A stretch of 64,000 nucleotides of DNA from Terrimonas ginsenosidimutans. GTDB taxonomy: Bacteria > Bacteroidota > Bacteroidia > Chitinophagales > Chitinophagaceae. Of this stretch, positions 17,579 through 25,833 are shown piece by piece. Both the position numbers and the translations under genes were made by a program. The stretch's first letter is position 1, and the number at the start of each line of letters is the position of its first letter. The notes beneath the pieces are model-generated. The model saw only the letters and a program-made list of their open reading frames with translations, ran no database searches and was not told where the DNA came from. The stretch lies in contig NZ_JAKLTR010000001.1 of the NCBI RefSeq assembly GCF_022012415.1, positions 1-64,000 of the forward strand, read 5' to 3'.

Positions 17579-19063
17579 ATGAATCTCAAGCCAAAGACAA
17601 CATTAACAGAATCGGAAGTGCAGGCGGGACTGAAGCTGGTACGGGTAGAGGGGTTGACCACGGAGGCGATGACAACGCTGATCGGAGGCGCCTTTCTCGT
17701 CGCACTGGCACTTTTACTTGGTGCAAATAATTTTCAGATAGGTCTGCTGGCAGCATTGCCCACCCTTACCAATGTCTTCCAGTTATTATCGGTTTGGCTA
17801 GTGCGACGGTATAACAACCGGCGGGCGATCAGCGTGGTTTGCTCATTGCTCGGGCGACTGCCGCTCGTAATTGTAGGAATTCTTCCTTTTTTTACGGAAG
17901 GGTCCATACAACTGGTGATCTTTTTCCTCTTTTTTTATTATCTCTTCTCCTCCATTGCCGGACCAAGCTGGAATGCATGGATGAAAGACCTTGTTCCGGA
18001 GGCGCAACTCGGGTCATTTTTCTCCCGCAGAAGCGGCAGTATGCAAATATTGAATGTGATCCTAAGCCTGATCCTCGCTTTTGTGATCGATTATGTGAAA
18101 GATCACTACCCGCAATATGAACTCACTACCTATTCGGTTATGTTCATCATCGCCGGCATTTCAGGATTATCCGGTGCACTATTTCTTCTCTCCAGAACGC
18201 CAGAGCCACAATCAATACTTGCGAAAGAAAATATTTTCACACTGCTGAAACGGCCTTTGAAAGATGTGAACTTCCGGAAGCTGCTTGTATTCAATTCAGC
18301 CTGGGTTTTTGCATTGAATATTGCGATCCCGTTCTTTACTGTTTACATGTTGAGAGAACTAAAACTGGAAATGACATACGTGATCGCACTCACGGTGATC
18401 AGTCAGCTTTGCAGCATCTTCACCATCCGCATGTGGGGAACCTTTTCTGACCGTTATAGCAATAAAACAATACTCGCCATCGCGGCACCGCTTTATATTC
18501 TTTGTATTATCGGATGGTGTTTTGTCGGGATCTATACAAAATTTACCCCAAACCTGATCTTGCTGGTGATCCTCCATATCGGTGCCGGAATTGCAACCGC
18601 TGGGATCAACCTTTCATTGACCAATATCGGCTTGAAACTCGCGCCAAAAGAACATGCGATCGTTTATCTTTCTACAAAAAATATCATCACAGCTATTTTT
18701 TCCGCGGTTGCTCCTATCATCGGCGGATTACTGGCAGATTTCTTTGGCAAACGTTCGCTTGTCATCAATGCGCATTGGGATAGTCCCAGCTACGACAAGG
18801 TTGTCTATCTGTTGAAATTGCATGACATGAACTTCCTTTTCCTTATTGGTGCCGCACTCGCATTTATCTCCCTTGAACTGCTTGTACGGGTGAAAGAAGT
18901 AGGTGAAGTCGAAAAGAACACAGTCGTACGCATCATGCGGAGCAGTATTAAGAATAATCTGAAAGATTATTTCCTGATCGGAAACCTGATCACCTGGCAC
19001 GAGCATCTCTTTGGATTCTTCAAAAAGCGGACACCAGATCATTCCAACTCGCAAAAGAGCTGA
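17579..19063 (+). CDS. MFS transporter
   Basis: 494 residues from the ATG at 17579, which has AGGA a few bases upstream; an alternative start lies at 17546. About 12 hydrophobic segments are visible (TTLIGGAFLVALALLLGA, IPFFTVYML, LILLVILHIGAGIATAG). The motif between helices 2 and 3 is RRYNNRRAISVVCSLLGRLP, an MFS motif-A-like loop, and WGTFSDRYSNKTIL is the equivalent in the second half. A loop at about 385-415 includes residues that extend from the membrane. The substrate is unknown. It lies in a single-gene context, followed 35 bases on by the DUF6370 gene. Confidence 0.85.
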   Translation: MNLKPKTTLTESEVQAGLKLVRVEGLTTEAMTTLIGGAFLVALALLLGANNFQIGLLAALPTLTNVFQLLSVWLVRRYNNRRAISVVCSLLGRLPLVIVGILPFFTEGSIQLVIFFLFFYYLFSSIAGPSWNAWMKDLVPEAQLGSFFSRRSGSMQILNVILSLILAFVIDYVKDHYPQYELTTYSVMFIIAGISGLSGALFLLSRTPEPQSILAKENIFTLLKRPLKDVNFRKLLVFNSAWVFALNIAIPFFTVYMLRELKLEMTYVIALTVISQLCSIFTIRMWGTFSDRYSNKTILAIAAPLYILCIIGWCFVGIYTKFTPNLILLVILHIGAGIATAGINLSLTNIGLKLAPKEHAIVYLSTKNIITAIFSAVAPIIGGLLADFFGKRSLVINAHWDSPSYDKVVYLLKLHDMNFLFLIGAALAFISLELLVRVKEVGEVEKNTVVRIMRSSIKNNLKDYFLIGNLITWHEHLFGFFKKRTPDHSNSQKS

Positions 19064-19098
19064 AGACGCCAGATGTGTTATATTTGAAAAAACAAATC

Positions 19099-19452
19099 AT
19101 GAAAGCCTTCCTCATTGCCGCCATTTCTTTGAGCATTTATCAAACTTCAAATGCGCAGGCACCTGTTGGCAAGATCGATCCCACTACAAAGCTTGACACG
19201 CTTGAAGTCGCTTGCGGCATGTGTCAGTTTGATATGACCGGTGATGACTGCGCTCTTGCTGCGCGGGTGAATACAAGAACCTACTACGTGGAAGGCACAC
19301 ATATCGACAAACATGGTGACGCGCACGCGAAAGATGGTTTCTGCAATATGATCCGCAAAGCGGAAGTGCAGGGAGCGTTTTCAGGTGAGAAGTATAAGGT
19401 CACCTATTTTAAATTGTTACCGCTGGATAAGGTTGCGCCGAAGAAGCCTTAA
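19099..19452 (+). CDS. DUF6370 secreted protein
   Basis: 117 residues from the ATG at 19099, giving a signal peptide (KAFLIAAISLSIYQTSNAQ). The mature protein has the family's cysteine pattern, VACGMCQFDMTGDDCALAAR, then YYVEGTHIDKHGDAHAKDGF and CNMIRKAEVQGAF. The CGxCQ...C cluster with conserved His residues suggests metal binding or a disulfide fold in the periplasm; no role has been established for the family as far as I know. A lysine/proline end closes the protein. Confidence 0.82.
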   Translation: MKAFLIAAISLSIYQTSNAQAPVGKIDPTTKLDTLEVACGMCQFDMTGDDCALAARVNTRTYYVEGTHIDKHGDAHAKDGFCNMIRKAEVQGAFSGEKYKVTYFKLLPLDKVAPKKP

Positions 19453-19839
19453 CTGCTTCTTCTTTATTATATCAAACAGGTGCAAAAACGGCAAGCCCGG
19501 AAATATTGCCTATCCGGAAGACCGGCCGATATTGATTGACCGTCGATCATCGGTCTCGGCCATCGAGCTTAGTAATTTTACGAAAATCCTTTCCCGCATG
19601 GATGATTGGATATCATTATTATTTTCCGCCTCTCACCGTAAAACCCGCAGCCGCCGTGAATTTTACAGGCATAAAAGACCAGGACCAGAATTAAATCTTT
19701 GATCTATAAGGAAATACCTATTGTTTTTTTCAATACAATGCGATAATTTGGCAATTCTGTACAAGCATTATGCAAGTCTAAAAACCATCTTGCTCAAACC
19801 AACAGCCATCGTTATCTGGCTCTGTATAAGAATTACGAA
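19453..19839. other. 387-base intergenic region without a recognised gene
   Basis: No credible reading frame, RNA or strong hairpin was seen. It contains the upstream region of the hsdS-hsdM pair and is A/T-rich near 19700-19840. A short gaccgtcgatcatcggtc stretch near 19538 is weakly palindromic. Confidence 0.5.
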
Positions 19840-20421
19840 ATGAAACGGATTGTCGACTTGGTCACTGCTTTTACCGGCCATACATTACGCGGCCGGATGG
19901 AAAATGACCCTAACGGAGATTGCGCCATCGTTCAGGCTAAAGACCTTACTACCAGCGGTGTGGTCAAGTTCCGCAATACTCCTTACCAGATTAAATTAAA
20001 ACAGGTTCCTGCAGCCCAGCTGCTTCAACGTGGAGATATACTTGTTCTCTCGAAAGGCACTAACAATAAAGCCTTGCTGTATGATTCGCAGTTTGCAAGT
20101 GCCGCAGCAACTTCTGCATTCACTGTATTACGTATCACCACCAATCAGATCAAGCCCGCATTCCTGGCGTGGTATATCAATAGCCCGCAGGCACAGGAAT
20201 ATTTCAGCACGCAACGTGCAGGTACCACAACACTGAATCTGTCTAAAAAAGCGATAGAAGAATTGCCGGTACCGGTTCCCCCATTGCTCAAGCAGGAGTT
20301 GATGATCAAGCTGGTAAAACAGCATGAGCTGTATTCTTCATTGGTTGATGAATACCAGCAGCAATTACAACTACTCGTAAACAACTTACTGAACAACCGG
20401 CTTAACGATAAAACCGTATGA
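19840..20421 (+). CDS. Type I restriction specificity subunit, single-TRD form
   Basis: 193 residues, about half the usual HsdS length, with one target-recognition domain and one conserved helical region. Family marks are the N-terminal DLVTAFTGHTLRGRMEND, LLQRGDILVLSKGTNN, the TRD-end motif TTLNLSKKAIEELPVPVPP, and a helix ending in QLQLLVNNLLNNR. Half-size HsdS proteins can dimerise to give two TRDs and so recognise a palindromic bipartite site. The gene precedes hsdM and overlaps it by 4 bases (ATGA), an order opposite to the common M-S order. Confidence 0.88.
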   Translation: MKRIVDLVTAFTGHTLRGRMENDPNGDCAIVQAKDLTTSGVVKFRNTPYQIKLKQVPAAQLLQRGDILVLSKGTNNKALLYDSQFASAAATSAFTVLRITTNQIKPAFLAWYINSPQAQEYFSTQRAGTTTLNLSKKAIEELPVPVPPLLKQELMIKLVKQHELYSSLVDEYQQQLQLLVNNLLNNRLNDKTV

Positions 20422-21881
20422 GTACAGAACTCCACTTTCCTTCACAAGATCATGTGAATGCAGCTGTTTGGGCAGCAGGAGAATCATTCCGTGGCAGCCT
20501 GGATCTGCAGGAATACAAAAAGCACCTGCTCTCGTTTTTCTTCTTCAAATATATAAATGACGCAAAAGCATCCGGACTTCTCAACGAGATCGCCATTCCC
20601 GAGAAATGCGGATATGATTACGTTAAAGCACATAAGAACAATGCCGATCTCGGTGGCCTCATTAACAAAGCGATGGAAAGAACCGCCGCCGAGAATGAAT
20701 GGATCAAAGACATTTTCAGCAATATTGATTTCACTTCCGATAAGCTTGGTGCATTAAAAGAAAGGAACCGCAGGCTGCGCAAACTCATTGCCGACTTCTC
20801 AAAGAAACAACTCGATTTTAAAACATTTCTTACGCACGACAGGAAGATCATTTCCCGTGCCTGGACATATCTGTTAGAACGCTTTGCCACCAACGCCGGT
20901 AAGAAAGGCGGCGAACACTATACGCCCGGGGAAGTAAATGAACTGCTCGGCAGGCTGATGATGCCCCGGCCCGGCGACACGATCTGCGATCCTGCATTCG
21001 GCTCCGCGTCCCTTCTTGCAGCAACCGCCATGCAGATCCCTCATGCAGCAAATGAAACACCCGATACACTTGTATTTGGGCAGGAGATCGAGCGCGATAA
21101 TTTCGATACAGGAAGAATGAACCTGATCATTCACGGTCTTCCTTCCAGGTTGGAACTGGGTGATGTGATCCGCAAACCCGCATTGACGACAGAAGACACA
21201 CTGATGAAGTTTGATATCATCGTCAGCAATCCGCCCTTCTCTTATGAGAACTTCCATACAAAAGAAGCAACGAAAGACAGCTTTCATCGCTTCAACCGCG
21301 GCGTTCCACCTTCCACAAAAGGCAATTACGCATTCATTCTTCATATCCTTGAAACATTGACGCCTGAAAAAGGGAAAGCAGGCATCGTTGTTCCGCACGG
21401 CGTCCTATTTCGCCTGGGTACAGAAAAGACCATCCGCGAGAATATCGTAAAAGAAAATCTGCTGGAAGCAGTGATCGGCCTGCCGGCGAACCTCTTCTTC
21501 GGCACCGGTATATCCGCCGCCATCCTCATCTTCAATACGACAAAACAACACCAGGACATTCTCTTTATTGATGCCGGAAAGGAAGCAGAGAACGGAAAGA
21601 AACAAAGCCGCATGCGCCAGCAACATATCGACAAGATCGTTGACACCTATGACGGATTTCTGGCGGGCGGCGGAAGTATGGATAAATATTCCCGCAGAGC
21701 GTCTGTCTATGAGATAGAGAAAAATGATTTCAACCTGAGCATCAGCCGCTATGTAGATACAGTTGAGAAGAAGAAGAAAGCGGATATTTATTCAATACAG
21801 AAACGAATGGAAGAACTGGAAAAAGAAATGAGCAGAGCCAAATCAGAAATGAACAGATACCTCAAAGAAATGGAATTTTGA
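20418..21881 (+). CDS. hsdM: Type I restriction-modification DNA methyltransferase subunit
   Basis: 487 residues. The N-terminal helical HsdM_N domain (DHVNAAVWAAGESFRGSLDL, LLSFFFFKYINDA) is followed by an N6-adenine methyltransferase fold: GGEHYTPGEVNELLGRLM, SAM-binding motif I CDPAFGSASLL (D191), GQEIERDNFDTGRMN, and catalytic NPPF (271-274). The C-terminus is a coiled-coil helix rich in Glu/Lys that would pack on HsdS. With the single-TRD HsdS it should methylate adenine in a two-part site. No hsdR lies in the window on either side (a MFS/DUF6370 stretch upstream, an amylase downstream), so this may be a stand-alone methylase or an RM remnant. Confidence 0.93.
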   Translation: MSTELHFPSQDHVNAAVWAAGESFRGSLDLQEYKKHLLSFFFFKYINDAKASGLLNEIAIPEKCGYDYVKAHKNNADLGGLINKAMERTAAENEWIKDIFSNIDFTSDKLGALKERNRRLRKLIADFSKKQLDFKTFLTHDRKIISRAWTYLLERFATNAGKKGGEHYTPGEVNELLGRLMMPRPGDTICDPAFGSASLLAATAMQIPHAANETPDTLVFGQEIERDNFDTGRMNLIIHGLPSRLELGDVIRKPALTTEDTLMKFDIIVSNPPFSYENFHTKEATKDSFHRFNRGVPPSTKGNYAFILHILETLTPEKGKAGIVVPHGVLFRLGTEKTIRENIVKENLLEAVIGLPANLFFGTGISAAILIFNTTKQHQDILFIDAGKEAENGKKQSRMRQQHIDKIVDTYDGFLAGGGSMDKYSRRASVYEIEKNDFNLSISRYVDTVEKKKKADIYSIQKRMEELEKEMSRAKSEMNRYLKEMEF

Positions 21882-21986
21882 TTGGCGTAAGGCTCCCGCA
21901 AATGAACGCAGATCAAGACGCTGATACGCAGATTTGCCTATAATGATAGGGAATCTGCGTTCATCTGCGGGAACCTTATGCCAATC
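21880..21986. repeat. Family A inverted repeat after hsdM
   Basis: Arms 21880-21912 and 21954-21986 (33 bases) match in inverted orientation at 30 of 33 positions. The right arm reads tctgcgttcatctgcgg then gaaccttatgccaatc. The left arm starts inside the hsdM stop codon. Related sequence recurs at 34055-34350 and 61367-61480. It sits between convergent genes, where it could form a bidirectional terminator hairpin. Confidence 0.85.
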
Positions 21987-21996
21987 AATAAAAGAT

Positions 21997-24450
21997 CTAT
22001 CTTCCAATCACCACCCTTCCCGTCTTCACTTCATTATTCAAACTCAATCTGTAAGTATACACCCCATTCACCCCACTTTGAAAATCCCGCTGATGTTTTC
22101 CTCTCTCGAACGTTCCGGAGGCAAGTACTTTCACCAGTCTTCCTGTATTGTCAAACATTTCCAGTCTCACCTTTGAAGTTTCTTTCAATGCAAATTCTAT
22201 AGTGGTGCGTGAATCAGCCGGGTTCGGAAATGCTTTCACGGTATTCTCCTGGATCAATTCTTCTTTTGGAGGCTCTGGCGCAACAGGAGTAGTTTCCCGC
22301 ACTGGTGCTGTTCCTCTTGCGATACCATCATTTACCAGTTCGGAACGCAATACCCACAATGCATGTCCGCGTGAAGGCGCCCAAAGATGCACCCTTCCGT
22401 CATTGGCCACCGTTGTTTTCATATTTGTATCCAGCGCATTGACAAGTTGCTGATTTTTCCAATCGGCATAGCCGGATGTAGCTGTTCCATTCGGGCTGCC
22501 ATCATTATCTACCCAGATACCGCGTGTAAGGCTGCTGTTGTTATTGATCACAAGGATTCCTCCGCTTTTTGTTCCATTGCCCTGACGTCTTGCCGCATAC
22601 ACATTGTACGTATCGCCCGCAAATGTTGTGGTGCCATTAGGTGAGGGCTCAGTTACAGGATTTCCCTGCTGCGTTAAGACGATCATTCCGCCATTCAGAT
22701 AAGTGCGGCGGATGAACATCAGCTTATCAATATCTCTTTTCAATGAAGCGGGAGGAGTAACCGTCAGGGCATTGTTATGATTATCGACCTGCGTTACGCC
22801 ATAATATTGCGGATAAAATAAGCATGGTCGACCTTCAGCGAACAGGATATAAGCATACGCCATCTTCCAGTCTTTTGTTACCCACTTATCATGTTCTTTA
22901 CCGGTATCGTGGTTTTCAACAAAAGTAACAACGGATGTTCCCGGCAATGAATTGCCGCCGTTATCCCTTACCATACCGGCATTGTTCAACCAGGCCATGT
23001 TGAAACTGGCGCCTGTTCCATTGGTCATTTCAGTCAACGTGTTTTTCAAAGGGAAATCAAACACGTCAACATCCGCACCACTTGTAGCAAGTGTATTCAC
23101 CCAGTTCTTCAAACGGTATTTAAAACCAGTAAAATACTCTGCCACCACAAAGCGCTGGGCGCTGCCGATCTTCGGCATATTGTTGACCCAGTCTGCGACA
23201 AAGCTTTCCTGGAAGCCACGAACAAAATCAAGCCTGTAACCATCAAACCCAACTGTGCTTGTCAGCCAGCTTCCCCAGTTCTTCAATCTTGTTGCAACGG
23301 TACTGCTGTACGTGTTGAAATCCATTCCAAACCATTTTGTATTGGGAACGAGCTGATCTTCGAAGCCGCCTTCTGTGCTGCCGCCATCACCAAGATAATC
23401 CGCCGCATCAACCGGATGGAAATGTGAATAGTCCCAGGTATAATTTGCTTCACCGGTTCCTGTGTGATTGACATAGTCAACCGTTGTGGCAGTATATGCT
23501 TTCAATGTCGTGCTGGCAAGGTTCGTTCCACCATACCATACCGCAGATGGATAGTAACCGTTTGATTGGGCCGCCCATTGCCATTCCCATGCACTGGTGA
23601 TCGGGTTCGTTCCTTCCCTTTTTGCAGTCAGTACGATCTCGATCGTATCCGCCGCAGGCAAAGTGATCTTATATTCATCGATATCCGTGTTGTTTTGCAT
23701 GTGGCCGCTGTACGTGCGCTGGTCAAGGGCAACGTTGAAATTACCGCTACCATTATTTGGTTCTGATTCCCAAAGTTGCGAGCCGGGCGACGGAGGCGCA
23801 TTATGCGTAAACTTGAAATAAACATCGTACCCGCGTTCGCCGACAACACCAGCATAGTTCAGGAAATAACCACCTATCTGGATATAGTAGTCACCCGCTG
23901 CCGCATTGGGAATGATCCAGCGGATCTCATTCGTTGGATAGGGAACGCGCTGCGTTCCTCCAACAACTGCTTTATTGAACACATAGGTTTTCACCGCAGG
24001 GTTATCGCCGCTTTCATGCGGCATGGAATTCTCTGTATAAATATGATTCAGGATGATATCTGCATAGAGATCCATTCTTGGCGCACCGCCACTTGTAGAA
24101 TGTGCGGATGTGATGAGACTGGCTAATTCGGAACGCGAGCCAAAACGTGTTTCAGTCGTTCCTTTCTGATTGTAATTACCAAGATCATAATGATCGAACA
24201 CCCCATACCCCATATCACCAATACCAAAGTTTCCCTTGGAAGGAGGAGGCATCCACAGCGCACGGATACCGGCATTTTTCATTGCTGTCATCTTCGCGCG
24301 AAGCGTATCATACCAGAAACCGTTCTTACCGGGTTCATTCACGGGCACGTTCCAGTAAAACGCCTGCATCATTACATCGTCTTGAGCATGGGAGGTTGCT
24401 GGCCGATATAATAGCATCAGCAACAACAGTAGTGTAGTTGTTTGTTTCAT
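21997..24450 (-). CDS. Secreted GH13 alpha-amylase with type IX sorting tail
   Basis: 817 residues. Signal peptide: TTLLLLLMLLYRPATSHAQ. The GH13 catalytic barrel shows DIILNH (131-136), nucleophile D408 in GYRLDF, acid/base E438 in FVVAEYF, and D515 in FVENHD, so all three acids are kept. The segment at about 150-340, where domain B would be, is much enlarged and strand-rich (GDYYIQIGGYFLNYAGVV, DTIEIVLTAKRE) and looks like an inserted beta-sandwich. A beta domain C follows, then a C-terminal sorting domain (VKAFPNPADSRTTIEF ... GVYTYRL ... KTGRVVIGR) for export by the type IX system. It probably hydrolyses alpha-1,4-glucans outside the cell or on its surface. It has its own promoter region at 24451-24825. 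Confidence 0.94.
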   Translation of the reverse strand: MKQTTTLLLLLMLLYRPATSHAQDDVMMQAFYWNVPVNEPGKNGFWYDTLRAKMTAMKNAGIRALWMPPPSKGNFGIGDMGYGVFDHYDLGNYNQKGTTETRFGSRSELASLITSAHSTSGGAPRMDLYADIILNHIYTENSMPHESGDNPAVKTYVFNKAVVGGTQRVPYPTNEIRWIIPNAAAGDYYIQIGGYFLNYAGVVGERGYDVYFKFTHNAPPSPGSQLWESEPNNGSGNFNVALDQRTYSGHMQNNTDIDEYKITLPAADTIEIVLTAKREGTNPITSAWEWQWAAQSNGYYPSAVWYGGTNLASTTLKAYTATTVDYVNHTGTGEANYTWDYSHFHPVDAADYLGDGGSTEGGFEDQLVPNTKWFGMDFNTYSSTVATRLKNWGSWLTSTVGFDGYRLDFVRGFQESFVADWVNNMPKIGSAQRFVVAEYFTGFKYRLKNWVNTLATSGADVDVFDFPLKNTLTEMTNGTGASFNMAWLNNAGMVRDNGGNSLPGTSVVTFVENHDTGKEHDKWVTKDWKMAYAYILFAEGRPCLFYPQYYGVTQVDNHNNALTVTPPASLKRDIDKLMFIRRTYLNGGMIVLTQQGNPVTEPSPNGTTTFAGDTYNVYAARRQGNGTKSGGILVINNNSSLTRGIWVDNDGSPNGTATSGYADWKNQQLVNALDTNMKTTVANDGRVHLWAPSRGHALWVLRSELVNDGIARGTAPVRETTPVAPEPPKEELIQENTVKAFPNPADSRTTIEFALKETSKVRLEMFDNTGRLVKVLASGTFERGKHQRDFQSGVNGVYTYRLSLNNEVKTGRVVIGR

Positions 24451-24825
24451 ATGTAAAGTTTAATCGTTAACGTAGGAAGAAAGCGTAGGCGGGCAGGATT
24501 AATGGTGTACAAGATACACATTAAAGGAAACGCAGAACAGTTCCACATTCCGGAAGGACGGAAAACCTGGAATTACACATGTAGAATCGGGTAGATACAC
24601 TGTTTTCACATGAAGGGAAACCATTAAAACGGCCGCATACGAATGCAAATAGATGTTGATAGAGATCAAGTAGCGAGCGGACGGCAGAGGCGGAACGCGG
24701 CGGCCGCCGCAATACACAACGAGCGCAACGAAATACAATGTCTTCAACAGCTGTTTCGCCGCGTCCGTAGCGTTTCGCCGCGGCCGCCGCGTTCCGCCTA
24801 CGCCAATCGAATCTATCACTGCTGC
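24451..24825. other. 375-base intergenic region between amylase and HD-hydrolase genes
   Basis: No gene seen. It contains the likely amylase promoter and a GC-rich inverted repeat (see 24688-24799). Confidence 0.5.
24688..24799. repeat. GC-rich perfect 20-base inverted repeat
   Basis: Arms 24688-24707 (aggcggaacgcggcggccgc) and 24780-24799 are exact inverted copies separated by 72 bases. The outer flanks resemble the cggcggaacg-type ends of dispersed repeats. It lies just after the HD-hydrolase gene and before the amylase promoter. Confidence 0.75.
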
Positions 24826-25440
24826 CTACAGTGAATTCAGTTCACGTTTGATATTCCGCCTGGCCTGCTCTTCATACAATGAAAAGAAATGTTCTGTCTT
24901 GAAGATCTTCGGCAGATGCAAAAAGTGTTGCAGTACTTTCTTTCTTCCCGGCTTATACATAAAATCAGGAAAAACACTGTATTCCTTCCGGATACTGGCA
25001 GCATATGTCTTATACGCCTCCTCCTCACCTCCCAGGATGCAAAGATCTGCATCCGTGAAGAAATTGGTATCCGGGTCATCGCTGATGTGGTGCCCCTTAG
25101 TCGCGATAATATGCCGGTAACAGCGGTTAGCCCGCTCCTTTTCAAAACCTGCATCAAGTAGTTTGGTCACCGCCTTCTCGGCACTCTTTTCTTCATTGTT
25201 CCCGTGCTTGATGTCGTAAACAAAATCATGATACGCGATGGCTCCCAGGATGACCGGCCAATCCTGGATCTGATGCTTTACCGGTTGAAGTTGCTGCCAG
25301 ATGGATTCGAGATGTTGAAAAGAATGATAATGCCTGCTTTTGTGTGAGTGTTGCATAGCGATTTCCTGCCAGAAAGCATTGGTTACACTCCCATCGTTGC
25401 CTGCTTCCGTAAACACGTTCTTAAAATCGGTTTCGAACAT
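24826..25440 (-). CDS. HD-domain metal-dependent hydrolase (COG4339-like)
   Basis: 204 residues. The metal-binding pattern is HYHSFQHLESIW (first His), VILGAIAYHDFVYDI (HD), NNEEKSAEKA, and IIATKGHHISDDPDTNFFTD later, which fits the predicted HD-superfamily phosphohydrolases of COG4339. The C-terminal half is helical (RKKVLQHFLHLPKIF). The substrate is unknown; a nucleotide or phosphoester is likely for the fold. It lies alone on the minus strand with a long inverted repeat upstream and a GC-rich one downstream. Confidence 0.85.
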   Translation of the reverse strand: MFETDFKNVFTEAGNDGSVTNAFWQEIAMQHSHKSRHYHSFQHLESIWQQLQPVKHQIQDWPVILGAIAYHDFVYDIKHGNNEEKSAEKAVTKLLDAGFEKERANRCYRHIIATKGHHISDDPDTNFFTDADLCILGGEEEAYKTYAASIRKEYSVFPDFMYKPGRKKVLQHFLHLPKIFKTEHFFSLYEEQARRNIKRELNSL

Positions 25441-25549
25441 CTCGTTTCTTTTAATGTTTTACTGATTAAAACTACAGAATCCCAGCAGAATTATTTTGGA
25501 ACAAAACAGCGAATCTGATCATGCCCTGCTTGAGCTTGATCCTTCCGGG

Positions 25550-25713
25550 TGGCGTAGGGCCCCCTCTAAATCTCCCCCTTCAGGGGAGACTTTACGTCGC
25601 TTAAAAAGGTGACTTCAATTCAAAGCGCATATTAACCACGTTATAACGACTAATTTCAAATCTCGGAGTGCAAGTCTCCCTTGAAGGGGGAGATTTAGAG
25701 GGGCCCTACGCCA
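25550..25713. repeat. Long inverted repeat with ctctaaatctcccc core
   Basis: Arms 25550-25591 and 25673-25713 are inverted copies (tggcgtagggcccc / ggggccctacgcca at the ends, ctctaaatctccccc inside) with one indel and one mismatch, spaced by 81 bases. The rest of the 25441-25833 gap holds no gene. The ends share gcgtagg with family A repeats. It lies upstream of two divergent genes. Confidence 0.8.
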
Positions 25714-25833
25714 GCCAATTCCCAAGCTGACAGTTATAGACCTGCCTCACCCGCAATTTCCTCCTGAAAAACTCGTCTAACCCCTTTATCTTATATTGCA
25801 GAATCATCTAACAACCGCTCTGATAACCCACTT

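Noticed and set aside
20874-21398. 174-codon minus-strand frame inside hsdM
   Set aside because: hsdM motifs are clear on the other strand; the antisense frame shows no motif or spacing of a real gene.
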